Shown: positions 46,688 to 60,760 of the stretch, one piece after another
Layout: each line of letters begins with the position of its first letter
How positions within the stretch are numbered: position 1 is the first letter of the stretch
Assembly: GCA_024509875.1 (NCBI GenBank)
Contig: JAMPIV010004903.1
Coordinates: 186,001 to 250,000 of the forward strand
DNA length: 64,000 bases
DNA from: Oreohelix idahoensis
Lineage: Eukaryota > Mollusca > Gastropoda > Stylommatophora > Oreohelicidae
Direction: 5' to 3'
Translations under genes and position numbers: made by a program
The notes under the pieces: model-generated
The model's database searches: none
What the model was told of the DNA's origin: nothing
What the model saw: only the letters and a program-made list of their open reading frames with translations

Positions 46688-47798
46688 ACCATGGGAATTT
46701 TAATGTGTGAAAATTGCTACAGGACGTCCAAGTCATTTGAGGCTAGCAACCGCAGTATCTAGAATGATTATTCATGAACCACCATTGCACGGGCTAGTGA
46801 TTGCTTTATTGCTAGTTTCGTATAGAGGACTAAAAGCATAAAGTAGTTCCAGGTTCCCTATGGAGCAGGGAGGGAAAGATGAAAGAAATGATGTACATTC
46901 TAAATATAATACTTACATTTTCAAAGCAGTGTAAATGTCCCTATAAACATAGTCACTTTAAAATTAATGTAAGTTTTCAAGCTTTAAACCATTGTAAATG
47001 TCTATGTGAAAATATTCATTTTAAAGTAATAGAAGTTTCACACTTTTCCACAAGTGTACATATAAAGGAAACATAAATGAATTTATATTGTGACCACTGT
47101 TTAAATAGTGGAGATGTAAGTGTAACTCATATTATATCTGTACGTTTAACCTTTTTATTTAATTGTATTGTGAAGCTAAAGCTATTCTGTTTCAATGTAA
47201 AGGAAGTTTTATGCCGAGGGATTAAATTTAATTCTCATCGATGGTAAATTCTGACATGGGATTGTAGAATAGAAGAGGGGGACACATAACTATGTGTCGG
47301 AAAACGCCATACTCAGAAGAGCATTTCGTTTCTATGTCTATTACCAGTTATTGGTGGTACCAGCAGAAAGTACTATCTCAGGAAAATAAAGGGAACCGTG
47401 GCCTAAGCTTTAAGACGAAGGGCGCACGTGGTAGACTCTCCTTGACGTTTCTGGGAAACGAGCTACCCCCGACAACCTTGATCAGAGACGAACGGGAGCA
47501 GAGTGAAAAGAACCAACCCATAAGAAGGAGCTGAACCGTCATTGGCACCTAAGTTCAAATATATGCTGCCACTTGAACTTCTTTTAATATCTCACATTCC
47601 ATAAAGACTGTGATGATAACTTTTCTTGATTCATAACTATTCAAATTATTTTCCAACTGTTAAAAACCTAAAGTGATTATTACATTTTGTTATTTGTAAT
47701 GTTACAAATTTAACTTCGATTTAATCATTTTAAAGTTACTGCATGTTTGTCTCAGTCAAATTACTACACACACTCTAAACAGAGCTATACTAGAATAA
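45641..47798. other. No recognisable gene; short repeats
   Basis: Contains an (AC)n(AT)n run at about 46638-46687 and a roughly 63-bp tandem duplication at about 46928-47060 (see findings). No supported gene. Confidence 0.4.
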
Positions 47799-49143
47799 TA
47801 CGAGGGACGGTCAAAAAGTAATGCCTCGTAATTTTTAATTTAATTCAATAGGCAAGAAAACAGATAAAATTCACATTGAAATGTAGTCCCAAGTCTGAAC
47901 TTCAAAAATTTATTTCTTAATGTAGTCTCCGTTATTTGTTACAGTTTTTGTCCATCTTTTCACAAGGGCATGTATCCCCGCACGGTAACAATTTGTGTCC
48001 TTTTTCCTAAACCACTGGAGTATGGCGCGTTTAAGGGTCTCGATGTCCTCAAAGTGATGTCCGCGAAGATCTTCTTTCAGTGATCCAAACAGATGGAAGT
48101 CAGAAGGAACAAGATCGGGACTGTATAGGGGATGTGGTAATAATGTCCAGCCAAATTCTGCAATCGCTTCAATGGTGCGTGTAGCGGTGTGTGGCTTGGC
48201 ATTATCGTGCAACAGTAATGCAGTTTTCTGATCTTTTAATGGGTAAAGTCGCCGAAGACGACCTCTAAGCTTCTTCAAAGTTTCAATGTAACGGTCAGCA
48301 TTCACCATGTTTCCCTGTTCCAAGAAGTCGAGAAGAATCACACCCTTCTCATCCCAAAACATGGAGGCCATAATTTTCCCTATAGATGGTGAACTTTTGA
48401 AATTCTTTCTTGTCGGCGATGTTGTGTGATGCCATTCCATTGACTGCCTCTTGGATTCTGGTTTAAAAAAAATGAACCCAAGTCTCATCACTTGTCACAA
48501 TATTCGATAAAAATTCTTCTCCTTCAGTTTCGTAACGGTGCAAGAGGTTGATGGCTATGGTTTTCCTTGTTTCTTTATGTCTGTCTGTAAACATTCTGGG
48601 TACCCACCGTGCACAAACTTTTGAATAACACAGGTCTTTAATGATGTTCTGGACACTGCCTTTACTAATGGACAACATGGAAGAAAGTTCATCCAGTGTT
48701 ACCCGACGGTCACCACGAATGATGTTATCAACTCGATGAATGTTGTGTGGAGTCACTGCGGTAGACGGACGGCCAGTCCGCTTTGCGCCAGTCATTGAGG
48801 ATTGACCTACTTCAGCTTCATCAAAACGATGTACCCAACGTCGGACAGTGCTAACATCCACTGTTGAATCTCCATAAACATTCTTCAAACGTTCGTGGAT
48901 GCGAATTGGGGTCTCGCCTTTAGCATTGAGGAATTCTATGACATAACGTTGTTTAAACCGAACGTCTTTTGCAGCCATTTTTATACTGTTACAGTGGTGC
49001 CCCCTGTTACTGAAACAGGTTGGTAATGCTATACAGTGCAGAAGAGTGTTTGAGGAATCCTGCTAAATTTAAAAATTGCACACCGATGCAGTATTTACAT
49101 ACATAAAAAAATAGGAGGCATTACTTTTTGACCTTCCCTCGTA
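47799..49143 (-). mobile_element. mariner transposon, 1341 bp, with TA target duplication
   Basis: The element is 47801-49141. Terminal inverted repeats of about 27 bp begin CGAGGGACGGTCAAAAAG on the left and CGAGGGAAGGTCAAAAAG when the right end is reverse-complemented, one mismatch over the repeat. TA dinucleotides flank both ends (47799-47800 and 49142-49143). A single transposase gene fills it on the minus strand. It is a nearly complete element with one obvious lesion. Confidence 0.97.
47910..48978 (-). pseudogene. mariner transposase (single frameshift)
   Basis: It starts at ATG 48978 (MAAKDVRFKQRYVIEFLNAK). The N-terminal half has two helix-turn-helix units (IRIHERLKNVYGDSTVDVST; SMLSISKGSVQNIIKDL) with a GRP-like linker, KRTGRPSTA. 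The catalytic motifs follow: SDETWVHFF, HDNAKPHT and SPDLVPSDFHLFGSLKEDL. The last two Asp residues are separated by 34 residues, giving the D34D signature of mariner. A frame break occurs at a run of eight A (48465-48472, plus strand), right after SDETWVHFF; the second frame continues to a stop at 47910. The enzyme cuts and pastes the element at TA sites. It resembles the SETMAR transposase domain but is not fused to a SET domain. Confidence 0.95.
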
Positions 49144-49213
49144 GAATTCAACTGAGTAAATCAGGGGTGGGGGCTTAAACGAGCTGAAAGTAATAAGTGC
49201 TTAAATCCTTCAT

Positions 49214-49443
49214 AAAAGCGTCGGCAGATTACATAATTAACGTGCTCACCAACAGCCAGCATTGTTTTCGCTTATCTGAATATCTTGTGAAGACTCCCAT
49301 GTGATAGACGCTTTACTACTCTTCTATCTACATTTCTGCCAAGAGTAATCTTGTGTAAAGATAGACTCCATTGAAGCCTATAATAGGTACTCTTGAGTTT
49401 TGGCTACTGTTGGACCACTACTGCAAAGCACGGGAGGCAATAC
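49214..49443 (+). repeat. Dispersed repeat R1, copy 2
   Basis: Direct-orientation match to 29156-29395, with shared ccaagagtaatcttg and gttggaccactactgcaaag blocks. Non-coding. Confidence 0.75.
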
Positions 49444-49569
49444 CGTTACAGGCCATAAAGCCGCTGTCTGGCAAAAATTAAAAATTAGAAACCTCCCCAC
49501 CACAAAACTATTTATAGAATGTGTGATTTCTATTTACACACATTAGAATTCTCGCTGGAGCTGCATAGT

Positions 49570-49675
49570 TCGTCCACTGTGCTGAGATCCTTCTTGTGTG
49601 ATCTAAGGGAGGAGATCGGAGCACTGATGGAGTTGTCTGTGTGCAATGAAGATAGTCCTTAAACACCAAACCAAA
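49570..49675 (+). repeat. Dispersed repeat R2, copy 1
   Basis: Reverse-complementary to 50524-50640. Shared blocks include ctgtgctgagatcc, gatcggagcactgat and a gtccttaaa-type end. Probably a short retroposon. Confidence 0.8.
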
Positions 49676-49692
49676 CCAATATACATAGGTGG

Positions 49693-49705
<13 letters not shown>

Positions 49706-49754
<49 letters not shown>
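49706..49754. repeat. (TG)n microsatellite
   Basis: About 24 TG units, preceded by a short (TA)n run. Confidence 0.98.
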
Positions 49755-49757
<3 letters not shown>

Positions 49758-50523
49758 CATGTTACTATTTAAATATTTACAACATAAACTGATTTTTCAA
49801 TCACCGTGCTGTAGTTCAACAAACCATGAACTAGCCTTATTTGTAGGAAAAGATTCGACGCGATGGCCGTGTAATATGGGGCAGATAAAATAAAAACATA
49901 AAAGATGACATATCAAGACATTGTCACTTTCGAGAGGAAAATATTCTGAGCGTTACAACATTATTAAATCTGATCGTCAGATATATTCCTCTCTTCAGTT
50001 CTGTATATCGGCACTTTACATTCTTTATGTTGTGGAGAAAGGGGGAGGGGCGGTTGAATCATGACACCCATTTCAGTAGAGTACTAAATGAATTAGCTGC
50101 TACAACAGACGGCAAAGTTGAAGACGAACAGCACGTTCAGGCCTAGTAGTACAGATATATACTTCCTGAAAGCAGACAGCACATTCAAAATCATATGTTA
50201 GCTTACCGGCTATTCCTGAATAGGCAAAATTTTGAGAAATGGCAGAGAGAGGATACCACCCATAAATCATTAGCAACTCTCGAAGAAGGCCAGATACAGT
50301 GCCGAAATCGTTGCGGTTGCTCCAGATCATAATGGTTGAGGTGAGATGAGCCGCACTCATTTGAAATGACCAAATATAATGATCTGGTCATGGAGTTGAG
50401 ACATGACGGCTTAGATCAAAAGTAAAAGCAGGTGATGTGTTCAAGTGGGTTAAACATTTTGGCCTGAAGAGAATCAAGAATTAGGGCCCTTAAAAGGCTT
50501 GGAGAGGTAGCGGAAAACGCAAC

Positions 50524-50640
50524 ATGTTGGCTATGGGTTGGTTTTAAGGACAATCTTTATTGTACACTTACAACTGAATCAGTGCTCCGATCCCCTCCGT
50601 TAGATTGCACAAGGAGGATCTCAGCACAGTGCACTAACTC
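50524..50640 (-). repeat. Dispersed repeat R2, copy 2 (inverted)
   Basis: Inverted partner of 49570-49675. On the minus strand it ends in caataaagattgtccttaaaacc, which includes an AATAAA string. Confidence 0.8.
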
Positions 50641-52700
<2,060 letters not shown>

Positions 52701-52714
52701 AACTTTGAAATTTT

Positions 52715-52840
52715 GCCGGGGGCAGCGGCCGTATGGCTTACTCTTTACGATTTCCAACTGCCGAGAGATTTGTTAACGTGCGCAACTTGCACACAGGACC
52801 TCCTATTATTTATCTCTTATCCGAGAAAGAACGTCCGATC
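52715..52840 (-). repeat. SINE-like repeat body (R3, copy 2)
   Basis: Reverse-complementary to 45504-45640, with shared gtgcaagttgcgcac and tctcggataag blocks. It directly abuts a plus-strand tRNA-like head. Confidence 0.75.
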
Positions 52841-53020
52841 GATAGAGTGGTTAGAGCGTTGCTCTCTCGTGACCGGGTTCGATTCACAGTATCATCACGC
52901 TCCAGTCTACCAAGCTATAAATGGGTACCTGACTTTGCTCTTGAGTTAAGGAAGAAAAAGGCAGTGAGGGAGGAAACGGATCACCCCACCTCTCGCTGCT
53001 GGACCTAGTGTAGTGAAGTC
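52841..53020 (+). repeat. tRNA-derived SINE-like unit
   Basis: The head gatagagtggttagagcg fits a pol III box A and gggttcgattc fits box B, spaced about as in a tRNA. The sequence does not fold into an obvious complete tRNA acceptor stem. A body follows, with aaggcagtgagggaggaaac and a ccccacctctcgctgc block of the type seen in SINE bodies. Confidence 0.65.
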
Positions 53021-53394
53021 TTTAACTTTTGCATTAGATGTTCATTCATTCACCCACTTTCTTTTTTGCTTATTTTAATGGGACATATCGTCACAGCTAC
53101 CACTGCCCTACATCCCAAGAAACCTGCATCAAATCCCCCGTGTTCACGTATCGGTAGTTTTTATAGCAATCCGTGTCATATAGTAAAGATTGCCAGACAT
53201 ATTCACAATCTCATATTGATTCTTACAACATGCTTGTTGGAGCTGTAGTTACATTTTGTCTTTGTCTCCTCATCTACTCAAGTGAAATACCCGAAGAAGT
53301 TATAGTAATTACGAGCGACACAATATGATAAGTAGAAAAACAAGATCCAAACAGAATAATGCACAACGTTAACACTAAATAAAAAATAAATACA

Positions 53395-53830
<436 letters not shown>

Positions 53831-53984
53831 CAACACAAACGGATACAGATACACAGTTAAGTATATACATATTACCACTCCTTATGTACTTCTAGGTGTC
53901 GACGAAAAGCTGGTAGACAAAGTGGTCACTTACGCAGAGTGTCTGCTGTCACCAGAAAATGACATTAGTTTTACAACGTTTATG

Positions 53985-54310
53985 TCTGAAATGGATTATC
54001 AGTTCCAGCTGACTAGTTACATATGTGGAATAATAGGTGAACAAAGTCTGGAATATTATTCACCTCTGTACATCGTGTGTGTGGACTATGAAAAGGCATT
54101 TCGCAGTGTAGGCAGGGAATCACTGGAAACTGGTGAGGCATTTTGGAGTTTCCCTGAAGATCATTAACTTAATAAAGATTATTAAGACTTGACATGCAGA
54201 GTTCTCCATGAAGGACAACTTACAGAACCGTATGGGGTAGGAACTTAATTGCGATATGGATACCTCTTGTTTCCACTTCTTTTTTTACTGTCGTGCAATT
54301 ATACTGGGTG
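53985..54310 (+). pseudogene. LINE RT fragment
   Basis: The frame contains SPLYIVCVDYEKAFRSVGRESL (54061-54128), the RT motif with its first catalytic Asp. After frame changes it encodes LTCRVLHEGQLTEPYGVGT and a degraded YLLFPLLFLL segment. Several frameshifts are present and both ends are missing. Confidence 0.82.
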
Positions 54311-54719
54311 GGGCACCAATTTTCGTACCGCTACAGTGTGATGGGAATGGCCTATGGAATGTTGTCAAGAAAGTCTCAAAAATGTGCTCGTTAAGGAAGA
54401 AAGAGACCCATTCGAGATAGGAACAAATAGAAGAAAAGGCGAATGATCTTCATTAGATAGTGTTTTCTAATAAATCATGAACAGTTTTCTTTTTCCCTAC
54501 AAAATTAATTTCGTTCCTTGAAATCTTGATAGAGAAAGAGCTCCCAACCTCTCAAATGAAGGATTTTGCCTATAGGTAAATAATTAAAACAGACAGCACG
54601 AGTGATACCATTAAAAACGAATTGATGATCAACACGGCTATAGGTGTTTTGTTAAATATATACAACTATTGGGTTAGTAGAAAGTAAAAAGGATGTATCA
54701 TAGATCTGGCATCGATTTC

Positions 54720-57330
54720 TAGAGCTGCCGCCACCTTTGCACTTTGGAATGTTTTGCAAGTTCAACAAAACGATCACCTACCCTGTGTGATACTCATTGC
54801 GAAGGGAAAGACAACCAGACACAGGAAATCAAAACACACATTCTTGAGTCATACAGGCTCATATGACAGTAATAGCCCTGTGCACATATTGCGTCAAATT
54901 GTGAAACATAAGTCAACTCGAACACTTGTTACTCAACCAACATGGTGGAGTGAGACATTGGAAACAGCATGGCCGAAAAAGGAAATTCCCACAAAGTCAT
55001 GGCGGATAGCACGAAGGGGAAGTATAATGAGTTATGAAGAGATAGAAGATTTTAAGGAGAAAAAGCAGAGAGCCATCAATAACTTCAAGGGCTTGGCAAG
55101 AGAAGCCAATGACACTGTGTGGGAGGCCTTTTTGGCACAGGTGGGAACTGGCAAAACGTTCCAGAAATTCTGGTCCTTATATCGAAGAATGAGTATAAAA
55201 AGTAAAAGCCAACCTATTCCTAATATTCTCAGCTCGACATGAATAAGACTGAAGACCGAAGCCCAAAAGGGACGTGCATTACTCAAGCGTTATATTACTC
55301 AGAAGGTGATAAAGCTGCCTGTTAAGAAATTGCAGACCGTTTCCTGGAAAGCGATATAAAAGAGGAGATATATTTCGACCTCATATTTGAAAAAGAAGTT
55401 GTGTACACTTTATAATATTTATGGAGAAATAATGTACAGGGTCCTTATGGTGTACAGTATCATCACATAAAATAGTTGGATGACATAAGCATTGAGAATG
55501 TGGTGAGTGTTTTCAACACCAGCATGTATGCATACAAAATGCTGAAGTGCCTGAAGACTTACTACATAGTTACCTACGGGCACTTCCTAAACCTGGTAAA
55601 GGCCCCACACTTCTCAGTGCCACCGAATTACCACAATGAAGAATGTCTACGGTAAACTACTAGAAAAAATAGTAAATAATGAATCACCTCGAAAATACAC
55701 AGATTTTTCCTGATACCCTCCACAATTATATGCCCACGTCAGTAACATGGGGTAACGCGGGATCATTTACTTAATATGTGTACGATGGGTTTCTAGGGTA
55801 AACGAGAAACGGTTACTGTAGGAATTGACCTAGATGATGCTTATAGCAGTGTGAATTTTGAAACAACAATGAACTGTGTAATGACTTGCGGTGTTAACCA
55901 TTGACTAACAAGATGGATAGCAGATCTGAAAAATCGGTGGCATGTTGCTTGAGAACATCGACATCAGACCCAATGCGCATTTAACCGCAGGACTACCCCA
56001 GGGTTCTCAACTATCACCGGTACTGTTTAATATCTACACAGCAAAAGTAGCCACCATTCAGCCAGCTGGGTTGGGACGAACTTTGACATTTTCTGATGAC
56101 ATACGCTTTTACAGACCTGGCTCTGGCCAACAGAAAATGGAAAGTAGAATACATTGGACACTACAGGAAGTGTTTAAATTGTGCGAGAAAATTGGCTGCA
56201 AAGTCAATCCATATAAGGCCTGCGTGATGTAGTGCTCCTTAAACAACTCCATGGTGAAAACAGACCTTCCAGATTTTACTCTCAATGGACAGAAAATTGA
56301 AAGGCAAGTAAAGCTGAAATACCTTGGAGTTACTTTCGATCGAGGGCTATCGTATACCCACCATGTTGATCACATCATATAGGCCTGGCAGACCTAAAAC
56401 TAATGGCCGCAATACCCCTGGAGCAAAGATTACTATTTCTTCTGTACCATCAGTCATATCAGTCTTCGTGTTTGGGGTGGGAATACTCACGCTGTCAGTA
56501 ACACAGTGTGAACGACTAGAACGCATTCAAAATGAAGGGATGCGTATAATCCTGGGATGTATGCAAGATACTCCCATTGTGATACTGAGGTACATGACTG
56601 GAGAGCTGTCGATGAGATCCAGATATGCGATGGCTCAGGCACAAATCTATACGCGAGTCACCACAGACAAAAGGCAACCCCTGCATGAAAAGATAGCTTA
56701 CATTAAGGGAGCAAGAATAAAGAGAGGGATGTCATGGATGGCACTGGCAGAGGCATCGATCAAGCAGGTGACCACCCACCATTTAAAATATATTCAAAGA
56801 GGAAGACTGGAGTAAGTTAGATGAGAACCGGATTAACCACCAACAAGTTATCATCAGCCTTAGCAGACATGGGGAAAAAAGAAAGCAGAAATGGAAATTA
56901 ATCAACTGATACATGATCATATAGGGGATAATACTGCCATTATGTATACTGGTAGGTCTGTGATTCGTGGTGAGAAATCAGGTTGGGGCTTCACTGCTAA
57001 AGTAAAGGGCAGAATCGTGGCCGAACATAGCGGGGCTTACAAGGTAACTTCCAGCATAAGAATGACTGAAACTTCATTTTAACAAAGGCAGTCATTGTGT
57101 CAGACTCTCAATCCATATGTGAATCAACGTGTGAGCACTTGATAAACAGATGAATAAAATGCTGCGCCACCGACACACTCCAAAGCAGGCGTGGGTATCA
57201 TATCAAAATCTTGTGAATTCAGCTATCAGGACAAGCTGTCAAGTTTCCTTCTATTTAGACGCAAAACACTTCGAGTGTAGACACAATTCTGCAGGACTGA
57301 AGACACTAATTTTCTATTAAGTTTCACATC
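54720..57330 (+). pseudogene. Degenerate RNase-H-bearing LINE
   Basis: The order is as in I/jockey-like LINEs. First comes the segment between endonuclease and RT (TQPTWWSETLETAWPKKEIP and a helical KKQRAINNFKGLAREANDTV, 54754-55242). RT follows: VTVGIDLDDAYSSVNFETT near 55808, GLPQGSQLSPVLFNIY near 55990, TFSDDIRFYR near 56087 with Ser in place of the usual Ala of FADD, and LKYLGVTFDRGLSY near 56310. The post-RT region is RLERIQNEGMRIILGCMQDT (56515). RNase H begins with AIMYTGRSVIRGEKSGWGF (56933), where the usual first Asp (TDGS) reads TGRS. Many stops and frameshifts are present. A related remnant is at 41256-41860. Confidence 0.88.
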
Positions 57331-58436
57331 TAATATCAATAGTTGACTTTCTTTTTACCTTATTCCTCACTATTGCTTCTTCATAACTGATCACTCTGAA
57401 CTTTACTCCTCTTATTTTGAGGCGTACACGATAAGTGTTAAATCTGTTGAGCTTGAAAGTATGTGCCCATGACAGTATGTTGTGATGATCTACTAACCTA
57501 TATGACGGTGAAGCATATAACAGTAGATTATTTGTTTTATTAAAAGTCACAAAATTGTGTGAAAGGAAGAATCTGTGAATCAACTAACCATTAACAAATA
57601 GCAGTAATGAAAAAACTGTATTTTGCAAATTAGCTAAGTGCAAAAAAGCAATCACTAATAATGAAAAAAATAATATTCTTTCTGAAGTCACAAACTTTGT
57701 CTTCCCTTTCGCGAATTCCTTAAGAACACATTGAGAATTAAATTCCACTGACATTAAATTATGACCCAAACTTGTGTGAAATGATAGAATAGCCTCCACT
57801 CTGGGAACGTCCACTTATCCTCCGCGATAGTTGCAAGGTTTTATTTTCGGATTGCCATTGTGTAACAATTATTAAGCCCTGTCATATAGCTCCGTCCCGC
57901 ATCCACCATTACGTATTCCATCTCTTAATACACATCCGAGCACTTGCTCACACCGTAGCCTGCAGTTGGTCCCTAATAGTGAAATTATTCACCACTTTGT
58001 TACACAGTTATTTTCCTTCGATGCAATACTAATCATGTTCACTTTCCAGTTTTCATGGCTTCAGCCTATTTTGTTTCATTGTTGCAATGCCCACTGGCGG
58101 TTTCCTCTAATCTTTTCCTTCATTGTGTCGCCACGTAAACACCATCAAAGTTTCTAGTCGCCGTCAAAAGTATACAATCTGGTAAAAAGAACTTCTCTGG
58201 AATTCTCTTCATTATTGCTTAGTCTCGCAAGTTCTTCAACGTCAATAGTAGTATAGTATGTTGTTTACGCACCCCATTAGTGGTGGCGGAGCGTGACATT
58301 TATATAAGGAAATATTCCGATCGATGGTGGTGGTGGAGCTGACTTTTATATAAGGAAATACTCCGTTCAATAACGGCGGGTGTGTTGTAGTGTGTTGTTT
58401 ATTTATACATTTATACATGTTACAACATGAGTTACA
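57331..58436. other. No recognisable gene; short tandem duplication with TATA-like motif
   Basis: Non-coding. About 58276-58370 holds two copies of a roughly 45-bp unit with ggtggtgg, tttatataaggaaat and ctccg blocks. Confidence 0.5.
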
Positions 58437-59727
58437 ATATATATATATTTTATACCCAATTGTTCATTGTGGGTATAGTTTCTCATAACCCAATCAATAG
58501 CTATTCCAAAAAGTAGTGGTGACATAATACAGCCTTGTTTCACCCCTGTTTCTACTGTAAACCATTCTGTATTCCCTTTATTTGTTCTAACACAACATCT
58601 TGCATTGTCATATAGCGCTTTGATTATATTCACATATTTTGTTGGAAAACCATAGATTGTAAGTATCTTCCACAATGATGGGCGGTGTAGACTATCAAAG
58701 GCTTTTTGAAAATCGACGAAGGTGATAATAAGTGGCGATTGCCTTTCCACTGATTCTTCTATAATTGTTCTTAGTGTGAATATTTGATCAATACATGATC
58801 GTTTCGGCCTGAAACCCGCTTGTTCTTCTCTGATCTTTTCGTCAGCATGCAATTTAAGTCTTTCTAACATCATGCAACATAATAATTTTCCAGGTACTGA
58901 TAATAGAGATATACCACGCCAGTTATTACAGTCTGATAGATCACCTTTCTTCGGTAACTTTACAATAATACTGTCTTTCCATTGTTGTGGTGGTTGTTCT
59001 TCTCTCCATACTTCATTTATAATATCTAAAATTCTCAAGAGGTTGTTGTCATTAACTGCTTTAATCATTTCCCCTGAAATTTCGTCAACTCCAGCAGCTT
59101 TAAAATTTTTTAATCTTTTAACGGCTTGTTTGATCTCGTCCAGCGTGAATTCATCGCAAGTTATTGGCAAGGTGGTTGTGGGTGTTTCATTATTAAAATC
59201 AGGTGTTACTGTTGGTGGTGGTCTGTTTAGCACCTCCATGAAGTGCTCAGCCCATCTCTTCATTTGTTCTTTTTCTGTTGGTATTGAATTCCCTAATTTA
59301 CCTTTAACAGGTGTTTCCATAGCAGTAGGCTGGTGACATAGTTGTTTTGTAATTTGATAAAGGCACCTACTATTACCAGTTCTTGCAGCATTTTCAGCTT
59401 CTACGGCCAGTTCATTGATGAAATGTCTTTTATCTCTTCGAGTTTTTGTCTTCACTTCTTTATTTAACAAGTTATAAGTTAGTTTGCAAGATTCAACTGC
59501 ATTATGTGTACTTGCCGCTAGTAGTTTAAGTTTTGCTGTTTTCCTTTCTTGTATTTTATCCCAAGTATCTTCTCTCATCCATTTTTTCTTTTTATGTACT
59601 AGGTATCCGGTGGTCGCTACAGCTGCTTCTGTCATTGCTGTTCTCAGTTGTTCCCATTTAGTATCGATTGTCTTGGTGGTGATATCATTTTCAATTTTGC
59701 CTAAAGCATCGAAATAGTTGTTCATTT
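58437..59727 (-). mobile_element. Internal fragment of the same LINE family as 21230-24493, with uninterrupted frame
   Basis: The minus strand keeps an open frame from MNNYFDALGKIEND (59725) through the linker and RT motifs FVDFQKAFDSLHRP and VKQGCIMSPLLFGIAIDW to NEQLGIK, where LINE similarity stops at about 58437. It is almost identical to 22392-23662 but lacks the two nonsense codons of that copy. Endonuclease and the FADD-containing half are absent. Both edges lie against (TA)n sequence. LINE insertions normally keep their 3' end, so this boundary pattern is unusual. Confidence 0.93.
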
Positions 59728-59807
59728 ATATATATATATATATTACAAACATATAGTTTTTCATATATAGATAACAAAGATTTAGTTAATAAATATATTT
59801 TATTCTT

Positions 59808-60385
59808 GTGTTAGAGACTTGACTATACCAGGTCCAGCATCGAGAGGTGGGAGTGAAGTGTTAGAGATGTCACTACAGCAGGTCCAGCATCTAGAGATGG
59901 GAGTGACGTGTTAGAGACTTGACTATACCAGGTCCAGCATCTAGACGTGGGAGTGAAGTATTAGAGACGTCACTATACCAGGTCAAGGATCTAGAGGTGG
60001 GAGTGAAGTGTTAGAGACTTGACTATACCAGGTCCAGCATCGAGAGGTGGGAGTGAAGTGTTAGAGACGTCACTATTCCAGGTCCAGCATCTAGAGGTGG
60101 GAGTGAAGTGTTAGAGACTTGACTATGCCAGGTCCATCATCTAGAGGGTGATTAAAGTGTTAGAGACGTCACTATACCAGGTCCGGCATCTAGAAGTGGG
60201 AGTGAAGTGTAAGAGACTTGCCTTTACGAGAGTGTTAAAGACTTGCCTATACCAGGTCCAACCTCGACAGGTGGGAGTGAAGTGTTAGAGACTTGACTAT
60301 ACTAGGACCAGCACCGAGAGATGGGAGTGAAGTGTTAGAAACTTTTCTATACCAGGCCCAACCTCGAGAGGTTGGAGTGAAGTGT
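59808..60385. repeat. 50-bp minisatellite, about 11 copies, with alternating subtypes
   Basis: The unit begins gtgttagagacttgactata and ends gtgggagtgaa. Neighbouring units often alternate between gacttgact and gacgtcact or gatgtcact, giving a 100-bp higher-order period. Unit boundaries drift after about 60140, where one unit is shortened. Confidence 0.95.
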
Positions 60386-60670
60386 CAAACGAAATGCCGA
60401 GGATGTAGCGCAGACACAGTAGATGGAAGGTATAGAGCCTTCTTTCTTGCTTAGCATAGAGTATCCACGTCTCACTGACACATAGAAGTGGGCTGTTGAT
60501 GCAGGTGTTATATACCACAGCTTTGGTCTTCGTTGTGAGTTTGAAGTTTTCCTAAACACGTGATGTGAGGCGGGTAAAAGTAGCTGCAGCTTTGTTAATG
60601 AAGCTATCAATTTCGGTGTCCAGAGAGAGTTTGTCATTGAGTTCCTCTGGTACGGTTAAGGCGGCCGTCG
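60386..60670 (-). pseudogene. LINE RT fragment next to the minisatellite
   Basis: The minus strand encodes LDTEIDSFINKAAATFTRLT, then VVYNTCINSPLLCVSETWIL and RRLYTFHLLCLRYILGIS, the RT region following the catalytic motif in RTE/CR1-like LINEs. It is truncated at both ends and contains at least one stop. Confidence 0.8.
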
Positions 60671-60710
60671 CGATGCTGATTACAGCAGCATCACGAAGGC
60701 TGACTTAACC
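60654..60710. repeat. Two-tier hairpin
   Basis: Outer arms ggttaag (60654-60660) and cttaacc (60704-60710) enclose inner arms gatgctg (60672-60678) and cagcatc (60686-60692). It lies at the edge of the LINE fragment. Confidence 0.7.
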
Positions 60711-60760
60711 CCACGTGCATCACACCATACCTTGTGTATATCACCAATGACAAATTCTCT

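Noticed and set aside
58872..59717. Plus-strand open frames of 154 and 77 codons
   Set aside because: They are antisense shadows of the LINE frame on the minus strand; the same peptides appear antisense to the nested LINE at 22399-22986.
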